From contig NZ_CP062252.1 of assembly GCF_014863605.1 (NCBI RefSeq), forward strand, positions 748,501-812,500: DNA of 64,000 bases, given 5' to 3'. Source of the stretch: Pseudomonas allokribbensis (lineage in GTDB: Bacteria > Pseudomonadota > Gammaproteobacteria > Pseudomonadales > Pseudomonadaceae). Shown here piece after piece: positions 54,781-62,730 of this stretch (its first letter is position 1; each line of letters begins with the position of its first letter). The notes beneath the pieces are model-generated. The model made no database searches. It saw only the letters and a program-made list of their open reading frames with translations, and was not told the DNA's origin. The translations under genes and the position numbers were made by a program.

Positions 54781-55703
54781 TGTCCGGCCTGCCACGGCTG
54801 TCCCAGTGATACCGGCGCGTACAACCGTGTACGCACCGCATCCCGCGACAACAACACCAGCACCAGAATGGTTGCGACGTACGGCAGCATCGCCAGCAAG
54901 CTTGAAGGAATCGCCAGCCCCAACCCCTGCGCCACCAGGTGCAGGATGCTGGCGAGTCCGAACAGATACGCGCCGAGCAAAAGCCGCCACACCCGCCAAC
55001 TGGCGAACACCACCAGCGCGAGCGCGATCCAGCCACGCCCGGCGGTCATGTTCTCGGCCCACATCGGCGTGTACGCCAGCGACAGATAAGCCCCGGCCAG
55101 TCCGGCCATCGCTCCGCCGAACAACACCGCCAGCGTACGCACGGTCAGCACCGGCAAGCCCATGGCACTCGCGGCGTCCGGGTTTTCGCCGACCGCCTGG
55201 ATGATCAGCCCGACACGGCTTTTCACGATCACCCAGGCCACCAGTGCAAACAGCGCGAACGACAGGTACACCAGCAGATCCTGGGCAAACAGCATGCGGC
55301 CGATCAGCGGGATGTCACTCAAGAATGGAATCGCCAGCGGCTCGAAACCGGCCAGCGGTTTGCCGACCCACGCCGCACCGACAAAGGTCGACAGGCCCAC
55401 ACCAAAAATCGTCAGCGCCAGCCCGGTCGCCACCTGATTGGCGTTGAACACCAGCGCCACCAGCGCAAACAGCGATGACAACAACATTCCGGCGAGCATC
55501 GCCAGTACAACGCCGAGCCACAGATTGCCGGTGCTGAAGGCGACGATGAAACCGATCACCGCACCAAACAGCATCATCCCTTCCTGCCCGAGGTTGAGCA
55601 CGCCGCTCTTTTCGCAGATCAGTTCACCCAGCGCCACCAGCAGCAGCGGTGTGCCGCAACGCACCATGGCGTAGAAAACATTGCTCAGCAGATCGATATC
55701 CAT
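54777..55703 (-). CDS. Nucleoside/purine-type ABC transporter permease
   Basis: A 308-residue inner-membrane permease of the branched-chain/BMP type (BPD_transp_2) with about nine helices. The signature stretches are GELICEKSGVLNLGQEGMMLFGAVIGF near the start and AVGENPDAASAMGLPVLTVRTLAVLFGGAMAGLAGAYLSL in the cytoplasmic loop. The ATG at 55703 overlaps the stop of the previous permease (TGATG) and has GGAG seven bases upstream, better than the GTG at 55706. It is the last gene of the ATPase-permease-permease operon. Confidence 0.92.
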   Translation of the reverse strand: MDIDLLSNVFYAMVRCGTPLLLVALGELICEKSGVLNLGQEGMMLFGAVIGFIVAFSTGNLWLGVVLAMLAGMLLSSLFALVALVFNANQVATGLALTIFGVGLSTFVGAAWVGKPLAGFEPLAIPFLSDIPLIGRMLFAQDLLVYLSFALFALVAWVIVKSRVGLIIQAVGENPDAASAMGLPVLTVRTLAVLFGGAMAGLAGAYLSLAYTPMWAENMTAGRGWIALALVVFASWRVWRLLLGAYLFGLASILHLVAQGLGLAIPSSLLAMLPYVATILVLVLLSRDAVRTRLYAPVSLGQPWQAGH

Positions 55704-56809
55704 CACAGCGCTCCGGCGGTTACGGCGGTGGTTGAGGTGCGCCGCACCCAGCGCAGGTTCAGACGGGGTCGGTAGAGGATCAGCACGTCACAGGCCAGCA
55801 GGAAAAACAGCATCATTCCCTGAAACAACTGGGTGATCGCCTGCGGCAGGTTCAGTGTCATCTGCGCGCTCTCGCCACCGATGTACAGCAGCGCCATCAA
55901 CAGGCTGGAAAACAGAATGCCGATGGGATTGAGCCTGCCGAGAAACGCCACGGTGATCGCCGCATAGCCGTAGCCCGGCGAGACCTGCGGCACCAGTTGC
56001 CCAATCGGCCCGGTGACTTCGCAAACACCGGCAAGTCCCGCCAATCCTCCGCTGATCAGCAGTGCGAGCCAGATCAGACGCTTCTCGCGAAACCCGGCGA
56101 ACCCCGCCGCGCGTTTATCCAGCCCGAGCACTTTGATCTGGAAGCCGACGAAGCTTTTCTGCAACAACACCCACACCGCCACCAGCGCGAGCAGGGCGAA
56201 ATACACCCCGGCGTGAACCCGACCATCCTCCATCAACAACGGCAGGCGGCTGGCGTCGCCGAACATCGCCGACTCGGGAAAGTTGTACCCGGCCGGGTCC
56301 TTCAACGGCCCGTGAACGCAGAACAGCAGCAGGTTCAGCGCGATGTAATTGAGCATGATGCTGGTGAGGATTTCGTTGGCATTGAAGCGCGTGCGCAACC
56401 AGGCGGTTAGCCCGGCCCACGCGGCGCCGGCGAACGTGCCGGTGAGCAGGATCAGCACCAAGGCCCAACGGCTCTGCATATCGATGATGTTCACCGCCAG
56501 CGCACTGCCGGCCAACGCACCGAGCAACAATTGACCTTCGGCGCCGATGTTCCATATTCGCGCCTGATAGGCCACCGCCAGACCGAGGGCACAGAGCAGG
56601 ATCGGCAACGCCTTGACCAATAATTCGGAGACGCCATACAAGTCGCTGACCGGCGCGATCAGCAAGGTGTGCAAGGTTTGCAGCGGATCATGACCGAGGG
56701 CGATGAACAGCAGCGAGCCACAACCGAGGGTCAGCACCGCCGCCAACAGCGGCGAGCACCACAGCATCAGGCGCGATTGCCGGCCACGGGGTTCGAGGGA
56801 AAGCAGCAT
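55703..56809 (-). CDS. Nucleoside/purine-type ABC transporter permease
   Basis: A 368-residue permease, partner of the one encoded next. About nine or ten helices are present, with AYQARIWNIGAEGQLLLGALAGS and LGLDKRAAGFAGFREKRLIWLALLISGGLAGLAGVCEVTG, the family cytoplasmic loop. Its N-terminal extension (about 20 residues) and longer periplasmic loops fit the larger subunit of BMP-type systems. GGAG precedes the ATG at 56809. It starts eleven bases after the ATPase gene stop. Confidence 0.92.
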   Translation of the reverse strand: MLLSLEPRGRQSRLMLWCSPLLAAVLTLGCGSLLFIALGHDPLQTLHTLLIAPVSDLYGVSELLVKALPILLCALGLAVAYQARIWNIGAEGQLLLGALAGSALAVNIIDMQSRWALVLILLTGTFAGAAWAGLTAWLRTRFNANEILTSIMLNYIALNLLLFCVHGPLKDPAGYNFPESAMFGDASRLPLLMEDGRVHAGVYFALLALVAVWVLLQKSFVGFQIKVLGLDKRAAGFAGFREKRLIWLALLISGGLAGLAGVCEVTGPIGQLVPQVSPGYGYAAITVAFLGRLNPIGILFSSLLMALLYIGGESAQMTLNLPQAITQLFQGMMLFFLLACDVLILYRPRLNLRWVRRTSTTAVTAGAL

Positions 56810-56820
56810 GGGAAACTCCG

Positions 56821-58371
56821 TTAAACCGTGGCGGGTTGTGGTTGAGGGCTGTGGAACTGGCCGGCCATCCAGCCACCGACATCGCTGATTCGGGTTTGCA
56901 CCGTGTCTTGCAGCGCCGACATCCGCCCGCCGCAGAGCGCGCCGAGGCGGTCGCTGATCTGGAACAGTTCGTCGAGGTCTTCGGAAATCACCAGGATCGC
57001 CGCGCCCGCATCGCGCAGGGCGATCAGGGCACGATGGATCACGGCCGCCGCGCCGACGTCCACGCCCCAGGTCGGGTGCGCCGCGATCAGCAGTTTCGGT
57101 TGCTGAAGAATTTCCCGACCGAGGATGAATTTCTGCAGGTTGCCGCCGGACAGGCTGCGGGCGCTGGTTTGGGTGTCCGGGGTTTTCACGCCGAAGCGCT
57201 GGATGATCAACTCGGCGAGGGATTCGACTTTGTTGCGCTCGATCAACCCGTGGCTGACCAGGCCTTGTTGAAAGGCTGTGAGCAGGGCGTTGTCCGCCAG
57301 GCTCAACTCCGGGACCGCGCCGTGCCCGAGGCGTTCGGCGGGGACGAAAGCCAGGCCGAGTTTGCGTCGCGCCTCCGGACGTAGATCGGCGACGGCGCGT
57401 TCTCGGAAACAGATGGTTTGCGCTGCATCGCGGGGCAGGATTTGCTCGCCGCTCAGCAGTGCCAGCAATTCATCCTGACCGTTGCCCGCCACACCGGCGA
57501 TGCCGACGATTTCACCGCTGCGCACTTGCAAGTCGATGTCGATCAACGAACAGCCGAACGGATCGGGGTTGTGCCAGTTCAATCCGCTGACCTGCAAAAA
57601 TGTCGCGCCGCCACTGGCTTTCGGATACTCGCTGATCAATGTCGCCGACTCGCCGACCATCAGTTGCGCCAACTCTCGGTCGGAACATTCGGCCGGTACG
57701 CAATGCCCCGCCACCCGGCCGCCGCGCAGAACCGTGGCGCTGTGGCACAAGGCACGCACCTCGCCGAGTTTGTGGCTGATGAACAGAATGCTGCAGCCCT
57801 CGGCCGCGAGCCGGCGCAGGGTGATGAACAGTTCCTCGGCCTCCTGCGGCGTGAGCACTGAAGTCGGTTCGTCGAGAATCAGCAGGCGAATGTCCTGCAT
57901 CAGGCAACGGACGATCTCCACCCGCTGGCGTTCGCCGATCGACAGGCTGTGGACAAGTCGCTCCGGTTCCAGCGCCATGCCGTAACGGCGGGACACCTCA
58001 CGGATTTTCGGTTCAAGCTGTTTCGGCGTCCCGGCCGCCGGGCCCATTGCCAGCGCAATGTTCTGCGCCACGGTCAGGGTTTCGAACAGGGAGAAATGCT
58101 GGAACACCATGCCGATGCCCAACTGCCGGGCCTGGGCCGGGTTGCGCATGTTCACCGGTTGCCCTTGCCAGAGCATTTCACCCGAGTCGGCCTGGGTGAC
58201 GCCGTAGATGATCTTCATCAGCGTGCTTTTACCCGCGCCGTTTTCACCCAGCAGGGCGTGGATTTCACCGGGGGCGATGCTCAGATCGATGGCATCGTTG
58301 GCCAGACAACCGGGATAACGTTTGCTGATGCGGCGCAGATGCAGGCGCGGGGTGGGCGTGGCGTTGGGCAT
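56821..58371 (-). CDS. ABC transporter ATPase, duplicated (BMP/sugar type)
   Basis: A 516-residue protein with two nucleotide-binding domains. The first has a canonical Walker A (LLGENGAGKSTLMK), Q-loop in MVFQHFSLF, signature LSIGERQRVEIVRCL and Walker B LLILDEPTSVLT. The second has a degenerate P-loop (GVAGNGQDELLALL) but a good signature (LSGGNLQKFILGREI), as usual in RbsA-like proteins. It powers uptake by the two permeases, probably with the BMP protein at 49163. The Shine-Dalgarno is weak. One DnaA box lies 30 bases upstream of the start. Confidence 0.92.
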   Translation of the reverse strand: MPNATPTPRLHLRRISKRYPGCLANDAIDLSIAPGEIHALLGENGAGKSTLMKIIYGVTQADSGEMLWQGQPVNMRNPAQARQLGIGMVFQHFSLFETLTVAQNIALAMGPAAGTPKQLEPKIREVSRRYGMALEPERLVHSLSIGERQRVEIVRCLMQDIRLLILDEPTSVLTPQEAEELFITLRRLAAEGCSILFISHKLGEVRALCHSATVLRGGRVAGHCVPAECSDRELAQLMVGESATLISEYPKASGGATFLQVSGLNWHNPDPFGCSLIDIDLQVRSGEIVGIAGVAGNGQDELLALLSGEQILPRDAAQTICFRERAVADLRPEARRKLGLAFVPAERLGHGAVPELSLADNALLTAFQQGLVSHGLIERNKVESLAELIIQRFGVKTPDTQTSARSLSGGNLQKFILGREILQQPKLLIAAHPTWGVDVGAAAVIHRALIALRDAGAAILVISEDLDELFQISDRLGALCGGRMSALQDTVQTRISDVGGWMAGQFHSPQPQPATV

Positions 58372-58908
58372 GACAGGCTCGGCTTGCTTGGAGTTGTGCC
58401 TGTGGATAAAGCAATTTCCTGGCCATTGAGTCAGGAACCCGTCAAGCGCTTGCCCGGCGACCCTTCGCGTAGAGCATCGAAGGCCAAATTGCCCGGATGG
58501 GCAGCACCAATTGAGCGCAAAGCCGTTGATCAGGCTCCAGTTTTGCTCGCAAGTTACTGGTTAAAAAACGAGCAATCCCGTCGGAGCTAAGCTGCACCTG
58601 CGACTGCGCGAGTCATGAACGGGTTATCCACAGGTTGCTCCACAGTATTTGTGCGCAATCGGAAAACCTTGGCATAAGCGCATCGGTACTATCTCCCAAT
58701 GGCGATAAACAGATCTAACTGATTGTTTTTGCTTGGAATTAAACTTTTTTTACGTGGTTTGGGCGAAAAGTGAACAAAACGCGCAAAGCCACGTGACAGA
58801 AGGGTTACAGCGGTGTGTGCTCAGGTTATCCACAGTCGGGTGCACAGCTGATGTGGGCAACTCGGTGGAATAAGCGAATCGTATCGTGCCCCGAAATATT
58901 GCAGGTGT
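58372..58908. other. Gene-free AT-rich region with three perfect DnaA boxes
   Basis: This 537-base region carries no credible gene. The 9-mer TTATCCACA occurs three times: inverted at 58401-58409, direct at 58624-58632 and direct at 58826-58834. Weaker matches lie at 58636-58644 (TGCTCCACA) and 58852-58860 (TGTGGGCAA on the other strand). Between the second and third boxes is an AT-rich stretch from about 58702 to 58775. It must also hold the promoter of the ABC operon. Secondary origin, DnaA titration site and DnaA-regulated promoter are possible readings. Confidence 0.65.
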
Positions 58909-59490
58909 TCAGCGCTGGAGCAGGATGCGTCCACGGCTGAGATCGGCCAGTTGGTTTTGCAGCAACGGGATCTGCGCTTCCCCCACTGCCAACTGTAATT
59001 CGACGCCGTTGGCGGTGAAGTTTTCCTCCACCACCAGACCGCCGAGATCCGCCACCCGCAACTTCACCAGCGCCAGTTCGGCAAACCCGCAGGCGCAACT
59101 CAGTGGCACACGGCTGATCAATTCGATTTTCGCCGCCGCTTGCAGGCACTTGTTCGCGCCGCCGCCATAGGCCCGGGCCAATCCGCCGGTGCCCAGTTGA
59201 ATGCCGCCGTACCAGCGGATCACCAGCACCGCGACCTGATCGCAATCCTGCGCTTCGATGGCCGCGAGAATCGGCCGTCCGGCCGTACCGCCAGGTTCGC
59301 CGTCGTCGTTGCTGCGGTACTGATCACCGAGTTTCCACGCCCAGCAATTGTGCGACGCGTTCAAGTCGCTGTGCTGCTCGATGAAGGCTTGGGCGTCGGC
59401 AGGGCTGCCGATCGGTGCGGCGAAGGTGATGAAACGGCTTTTGCGAATCTCTTCGCGAAATTCGCAGAAGCCGCTGAGGGTGAATGGCAT
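58909..59490 (-). CDS. yigZ: YigZ/IMPACT family protein
   Basis: A 193-residue member of the YigZ/IMPACT family. The N-terminal UPF0029 domain has EEIRKSRFITFAAP, HNCWAWKLGDQYRSNDDGEPGGTAGRPILAAI and VLVIRWYGGIQLGTGGLARAYGG, the strongly conserved core. A DUF1949-like C-terminal domain follows. The function is uncertain; eukaryotic IMPACT proteins are linked to translation control. It starts eight bases after the TetR gene stop, so the two are co-transcribed. No good ribosome site is seen, consistent with coupling. Confidence 0.9.
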   Translation of the reverse strand: MPFTLSGFCEFREEIRKSRFITFAAPIGSPADAQAFIEQHSDLNASHNCWAWKLGDQYRSNDDGEPGGTAGRPILAAIEAQDCDQVAVLVIRWYGGIQLGTGGLARAYGGGANKCLQAAAKIELISRVPLSCACGFAELALVKLRVADLGGLVVEENFTANGVELQLAVGEAQIPLLQNQLADLSRGRILLQR

Positions 59491-59498
59491 AGAACGAC

Positions 59499-60149
59499 TT
59501 ATATAGAAGGAGTGAGGCCGCAGCCTTTGAGGATGATGCGGATCAGGTTGGTGCCGGCGTCGTCCATGTCCTGTTTGGTCAATTTGCTGCGACCGCTGAC
59601 CCGGCAGATCTGCGTGGCGAAGTCGGCGTAATGCTGCGTACTGCCCCACAACAGGAAAATCAGGTGCACCGGATCCACCGGGTCCATCTTGCCGGCATCG
59701 ATCCACGCCTGGAACACCGCGGCCCGGCCCTGGAACCAGGCGCGGTAGTCCTGGTTGAAATACTCGGTCAGGCATTCACCGCCGCTGATCACTTCCATCG
59801 CAAAGATCCGCGACGCTTGCGGCTGACGGCGGGAAAACTCCATTTTCGCGCGGATGTAGCGGGTCAGGGCTTCGGCCGGATCGTCCTCGGCGGTCAGGGT
59901 GTTGAAGGTGCTGTCCCACAGCTCGAGGATGTTGCTCAGCACCGCCACGTACAACCCGAGCTTGTTGGTGAAGTAGTAATGCAGATTCGCCTTGGGTAAC
60001 CCGGCCTTGGTGGCGATGGTGTTCATGCTCGTGCCTTTGAATCCGTGACGGGCGAACTCGTCTTCGGCGGCTTTGATGATGGTCTCTTCGTTCTTCTGAC
60101 GAATGCGGCTGGCAGGTTTGCCGCCGTGAGCGGGGACTTCAAAGGTCAT
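59499..60149 (-). CDS. TetR/AcrR regulator, RutR-like
   Basis: A 216-residue TetR-family protein. The HTH is IKAAEDEFARHGFKGTSMNTIATKAGLPKANLHYYFTNKLGLY. The ligand domain is of the RutR C-terminal type (FSRRQPQASRIFAMEVISGGECLTEYF, LIFLLWGSTQHYADFATQI). RutR senses uracil or thymine, and the neighbouring bau genes break down beta-alanine, the product of reductive uracil catabolism, so a nucleobase ligand is plausible. GGAAG precedes the ATG at 60149; a start at 60218 is less good. Confidence 0.85.
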   Translation of the reverse strand: MTFEVPAHGGKPASRIRQKNEETIIKAAEDEFARHGFKGTSMNTIATKAGLPKANLHYYFTNKLGLYVAVLSNILELWDSTFNTLTAEDDPAEALTRYIRAKMEFSRRQPQASRIFAMEVISGGECLTEYFNQDYRAWFQGRAAVFQAWIDAGKMDPVDPVHLIFLLWGSTQHYADFATQICRVSGRSKLTKQDMDDAGTNLIRIILKGCGLTPSI

Positions 60150-60244
60150 AGGCACTTCCGGGTTTGTCTGTGGGGTGCAACCAGTTGCGTTGATAGCGCA
60201 ACCATCGGCCTGCGACAAGCCCCGGGCGAATAAAACCCCGGTCG

Positions 60245-61165
60245 TCAGCGCGTGGCGGCCAGGCTTTCGAGAAAGCTTTCCAGCACCAGATGCGGACGCC
60301 GGCCTTTGCGGGTGACCGAGGCGAGGCTCAAATCATAGAAACGCGTGTTGGCCTTGAGCGCGCGCAGCCGCCCCTGTTGTACCCAGAGGCTGGCGTAATG
60401 ATCCGGCAGATAGCCGATGTAACGCCCGGTCAGAATCAGGAACGCCATGCCTTCACGGTCGGAAGCGCTGGCCGTGCAATTGAGGGCCTGATAGTGCGCC
60501 TGGATCTCCGCCGGCAAACGGAAGGTCGGGGCGATGGCGTCCTGGCTGTTCAGGCGTTCGTCGTCCAGTTGCTTGTCATCGACATAAAACAACGGATGGC
60601 CGACCGCGCAATAAAGCAGCGAGCGTTCGCTGTACAGCGGCTGATATTCCAGTCCCGACAGCGCACTGGCCTGCGGCACCACGCCGACATGCAGGCGGCC
60701 GTCGAGCACGCCTTGTTCGACTTCGTTGGGGGCGATCATGCGGATCTGGATCTGCACGTCCGGCCCGCGCTCTTTCAGCTGCGCGAGCGCGTGGGTGATG
60801 CGCATGTGGGGCAGGGTGACGAGGTTGTCGGTCAGACCGATGATCAGTTCTCCGCGCAAGTGCTGGTGCAGGCCGTTGACCTCGGTGCGGAAACTTTCCA
60901 GTGCACTCAACAGCTGCAACGCCGATTGATAGACCTCGCGACCTTCTTCGGTCAGGGAGAAACCGGCGCGACCACGTTGGCACAGACGCAGGCCCAAGCG
61001 TTGTTCGAGATCGCTCATTTGCTGGCTGATCGCCGAACGACCGATGCCGAGCACGGTTTCCGCTGCCGAGAAGCCGCCGCACTCGACCACGCTGCGAAAA
61101 ATCCGCAGCAGGCGGATATCAAAGTCACTGACCTGGGCCAGTGGATCGGGGCGGCGGCTGCTCAT
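60245..61165 (-). CDS. bauR: LysR regulator BauR
   Basis: A 306-residue LysR protein: FDIRLLRIFRSVVECGGFSAAETVLGIGRSAISQQMSDLEQRLGLRLCQRG, followed by the effector domain (ELIIGLTDNLVTLPHMRI). It is divergent from bauA with 139 bases between the starts, the arrangement of bauR in P. aeruginosa, where it activates beta-alanine catabolism. A perfect dyad in the gap is its likely binding site. Confidence 0.9.
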   Translation of the reverse strand: MSSRRPDPLAQVSDFDIRLLRIFRSVVECGGFSAAETVLGIGRSAISQQMSDLEQRLGLRLCQRGRAGFSLTEEGREVYQSALQLLSALESFRTEVNGLHQHLRGELIIGLTDNLVTLPHMRITHALAQLKERGPDVQIQIRMIAPNEVEQGVLDGRLHVGVVPQASALSGLEYQPLYSERSLLYCAVGHPLFYVDDKQLDDERLNSQDAIAPTFRLPAEIQAHYQALNCTASASDREGMAFLILTGRYIGYLPDHYASLWVQQGRLRALKANTRFYDLSLASVTRKGRRPHLVLESFLESLAATR

Positions 61166-61191
61166 GTTGTTGTTCTCATTGTTTAGCAGTG

Positions 61192-61210
61192 TTCTAACTG
61201 AAGGTTAGAA
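61192..61210. promoter_or_regulatory. Likely BauR operator (LysR T-N11-A dyad)
   Basis: TTCTAAC (61192-61198), five-base centre, GTTAGAA (61204-61210): a perfect seven-base dyad of the length and spacing of LysR sites. It lies 27 bases from the bauR start and about 95 from the bauA start. Confidence 0.7.
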
Positions 61211-61238
61211 AAGTTGGATTTCACCGACTTTATCCCCG

Positions 61239-61254
61239 TGGCAATTTAGCTGCA
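61239..61254 (+). promoter_or_regulatory. Possible sigma-54 -24/-12 promoter of bauA
   Basis: TGGCAATTTAGCTGCA keeps the invariant GG and GC pairs of the sigma-54 consensus at the right spacing, with changes elsewhere. It is 50 bases ahead of bauA. A LysR-activated gene would more often use sigma-70, so this is tentative. Confidence 0.35.
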
Positions 61255-61304
61255 ACAACGCTTTCTATCTCCCTGAAGCTTATTGCCCTGCGAGGTTTTG
61301 CCCG

Positions 61305-62654
61305 ATGAACATGCCTGAAAACGCGTCGTCGCCACTGGCCAGCCAACTCAAGCTGGACGCGCACTGGATGCCGTACACCGCCAACCGCAACTTCCAGCGC
61401 GACCCGCGTCTGATCGTCGGTGCCGAAGGCAGCTGGCTGATCGACGACAAGGGCCGCAAGGTGTACGACTCGCTGTCCGGTCTGTGGACCTGCGGCGCCG
61501 GGCATACCCGCAAGGAAATCCAGGAAGCGGTGGCCAAGCAGTTGGGCACTCTCGATTACTCGCCGGGCTTCCAGTACGGTCACCCGCTGTCGTTCCAGCT
61601 GGCCGAGAAAATCACCGAGCTGACTCCGGGCAACCTGAATCACGTGTTCTTCACTGACTCCGGTTCCGAGTGCGCCGATACCGCGGTGAAAATGGTCCGC
61701 GCCTACTGGCGCCTGAAAGGCCAGTCGACCAAGACCAAAATGATCGGCCGCGCCCGTGGCTACCACGGTGTGAACATCGCCGGCACCAGCCTCGGCGGCG
61801 TCAACGGTAACCGCAAGCTGTTCGGCCAGGCGATGATGGATGTCGATCACTTGCCGCACACTTTGCTGGCGAGCAATGCCTTCTCCCGTGGCATGCCGGA
61901 GCAGGGTGGTATCGCCCTGGCCGATGAGCTGCTGAAGCTGATCGAACTGCACGATGCTTCGAACATTGCTGCGGTGTTCGTTGAACCACTGGCCGGTTCC
62001 GCTGGCGTGCTGGTTCCACCACAGGGCTACCTCAAGCGCCTGCGTGAAATCTGCGATCAGCACAGCATCCTGCTGGTGTTCGACGAAGTGATCACCGGTT
62101 TCGGCCGTACCGGCAACATGTTCGGTGCCGACACCTTTGGCGTGACCCCGGACCTGATGTGCATCGCCAAGCAAGTCACCAACGGCGCGATCCCGATGGG
62201 TGCGGTGATTGCCAGCTCCGAGATCTACCAGACCTTCATGAACCAGCCGACCCCGGAATACGCGGTGGAATTCCCGCACGGCTACACCTACTCGGCGCAC
62301 CCGGTGGCTTGCGCCGCTGGCCTGGCGGCACTCGACCTGCTGCAAAAGGAAAACCTGGTGCAGAGCGTGGCTGAAGTTGCACCGCATTTCGAAAATGCCC
62401 TGCATGGTCTGAAGGGGGCGAAGAACGTCATCGACATCCGCAACTACGGCCTGGCCGGCGCGATTCAGATCGCGGGCCGTGACGGCGACGCTATCGTGCG
62501 TCCGTTCGAAGCCGGTATGGCGTTGTGGAAAGCCGGGTTCTACGTGCGCTTCGGCGGCGACACCCTGCAGTTCGGCCCTACCTTCAACAGCAAGCCGCAA
62601 GACCTCGATCGTCTGTTCGACGCGGTCGGCGAAGTGCTGAACAAGCTCGACTGA
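61305..62654 (+). CDS. bauA: Beta-alanine--pyruvate aminotransferase
   Basis: A 449-residue class III (omega-amino acid) aminotransferase. The N-terminal LDAHWMPYTANRNFQRDPRLI and SLSGLWTCGAGHTRKEI are the omega-ATase pattern. The PLP site has GSECADTAVKMVRAYW, LLVFDEVITGFGRTG and Lys289 in CIAKQVTNGAIPMGAV. It moves the amino group of beta-alanine to pyruvate, giving malonate semialdehyde and alanine. It lies divergent to bauR and 76 bases ahead of the dehydrogenase that takes the product on. Confidence 0.94.
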   Translation: MNMPENASSPLASQLKLDAHWMPYTANRNFQRDPRLIVGAEGSWLIDDKGRKVYDSLSGLWTCGAGHTRKEIQEAVAKQLGTLDYSPGFQYGHPLSFQLAEKITELTPGNLNHVFFTDSGSECADTAVKMVRAYWRLKGQSTKTKMIGRARGYHGVNIAGTSLGGVNGNRKLFGQAMMDVDHLPHTLLASNAFSRGMPEQGGIALADELLKLIELHDASNIAAVFVEPLAGSAGVLVPPQGYLKRLREICDQHSILLVFDEVITGFGRTGNMFGADTFGVTPDLMCIAKQVTNGAIPMGAVIASSEIYQTFMNQPTPEYAVEFPHGYTYSAHPVACAAGLAALDLLQKENLVQSVAEVAPHFENALHGLKGAKNVIDIRNYGLAGAIQIAGRDGDAIVRPFEAGMALWKAGFYVRFGGDTLQFGPTFNSKPQDLDRLFDAVGEVLNKLD

Positions 62655-62681
62655 TTTTTCCTTCTATATATACCTACAAAA

Positions 62682-62707
62682 ACGGGCACTCCATGGCGGG
62701 TGCCCGT
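62682..62707 (+). other. Hairpin between bauA and mmsA
   Basis: ACGGGCAC (62682-62689) pairs with GTGCCCGT (62700-62707). No T tract follows, so it is more likely an RNA stabiliser or attenuator than a terminator. It stands 23 bases before the mmsA start. Confidence 0.4.
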
Positions 62708-62730
62708 GGACAAGAATTCAGGAGTTTTCG

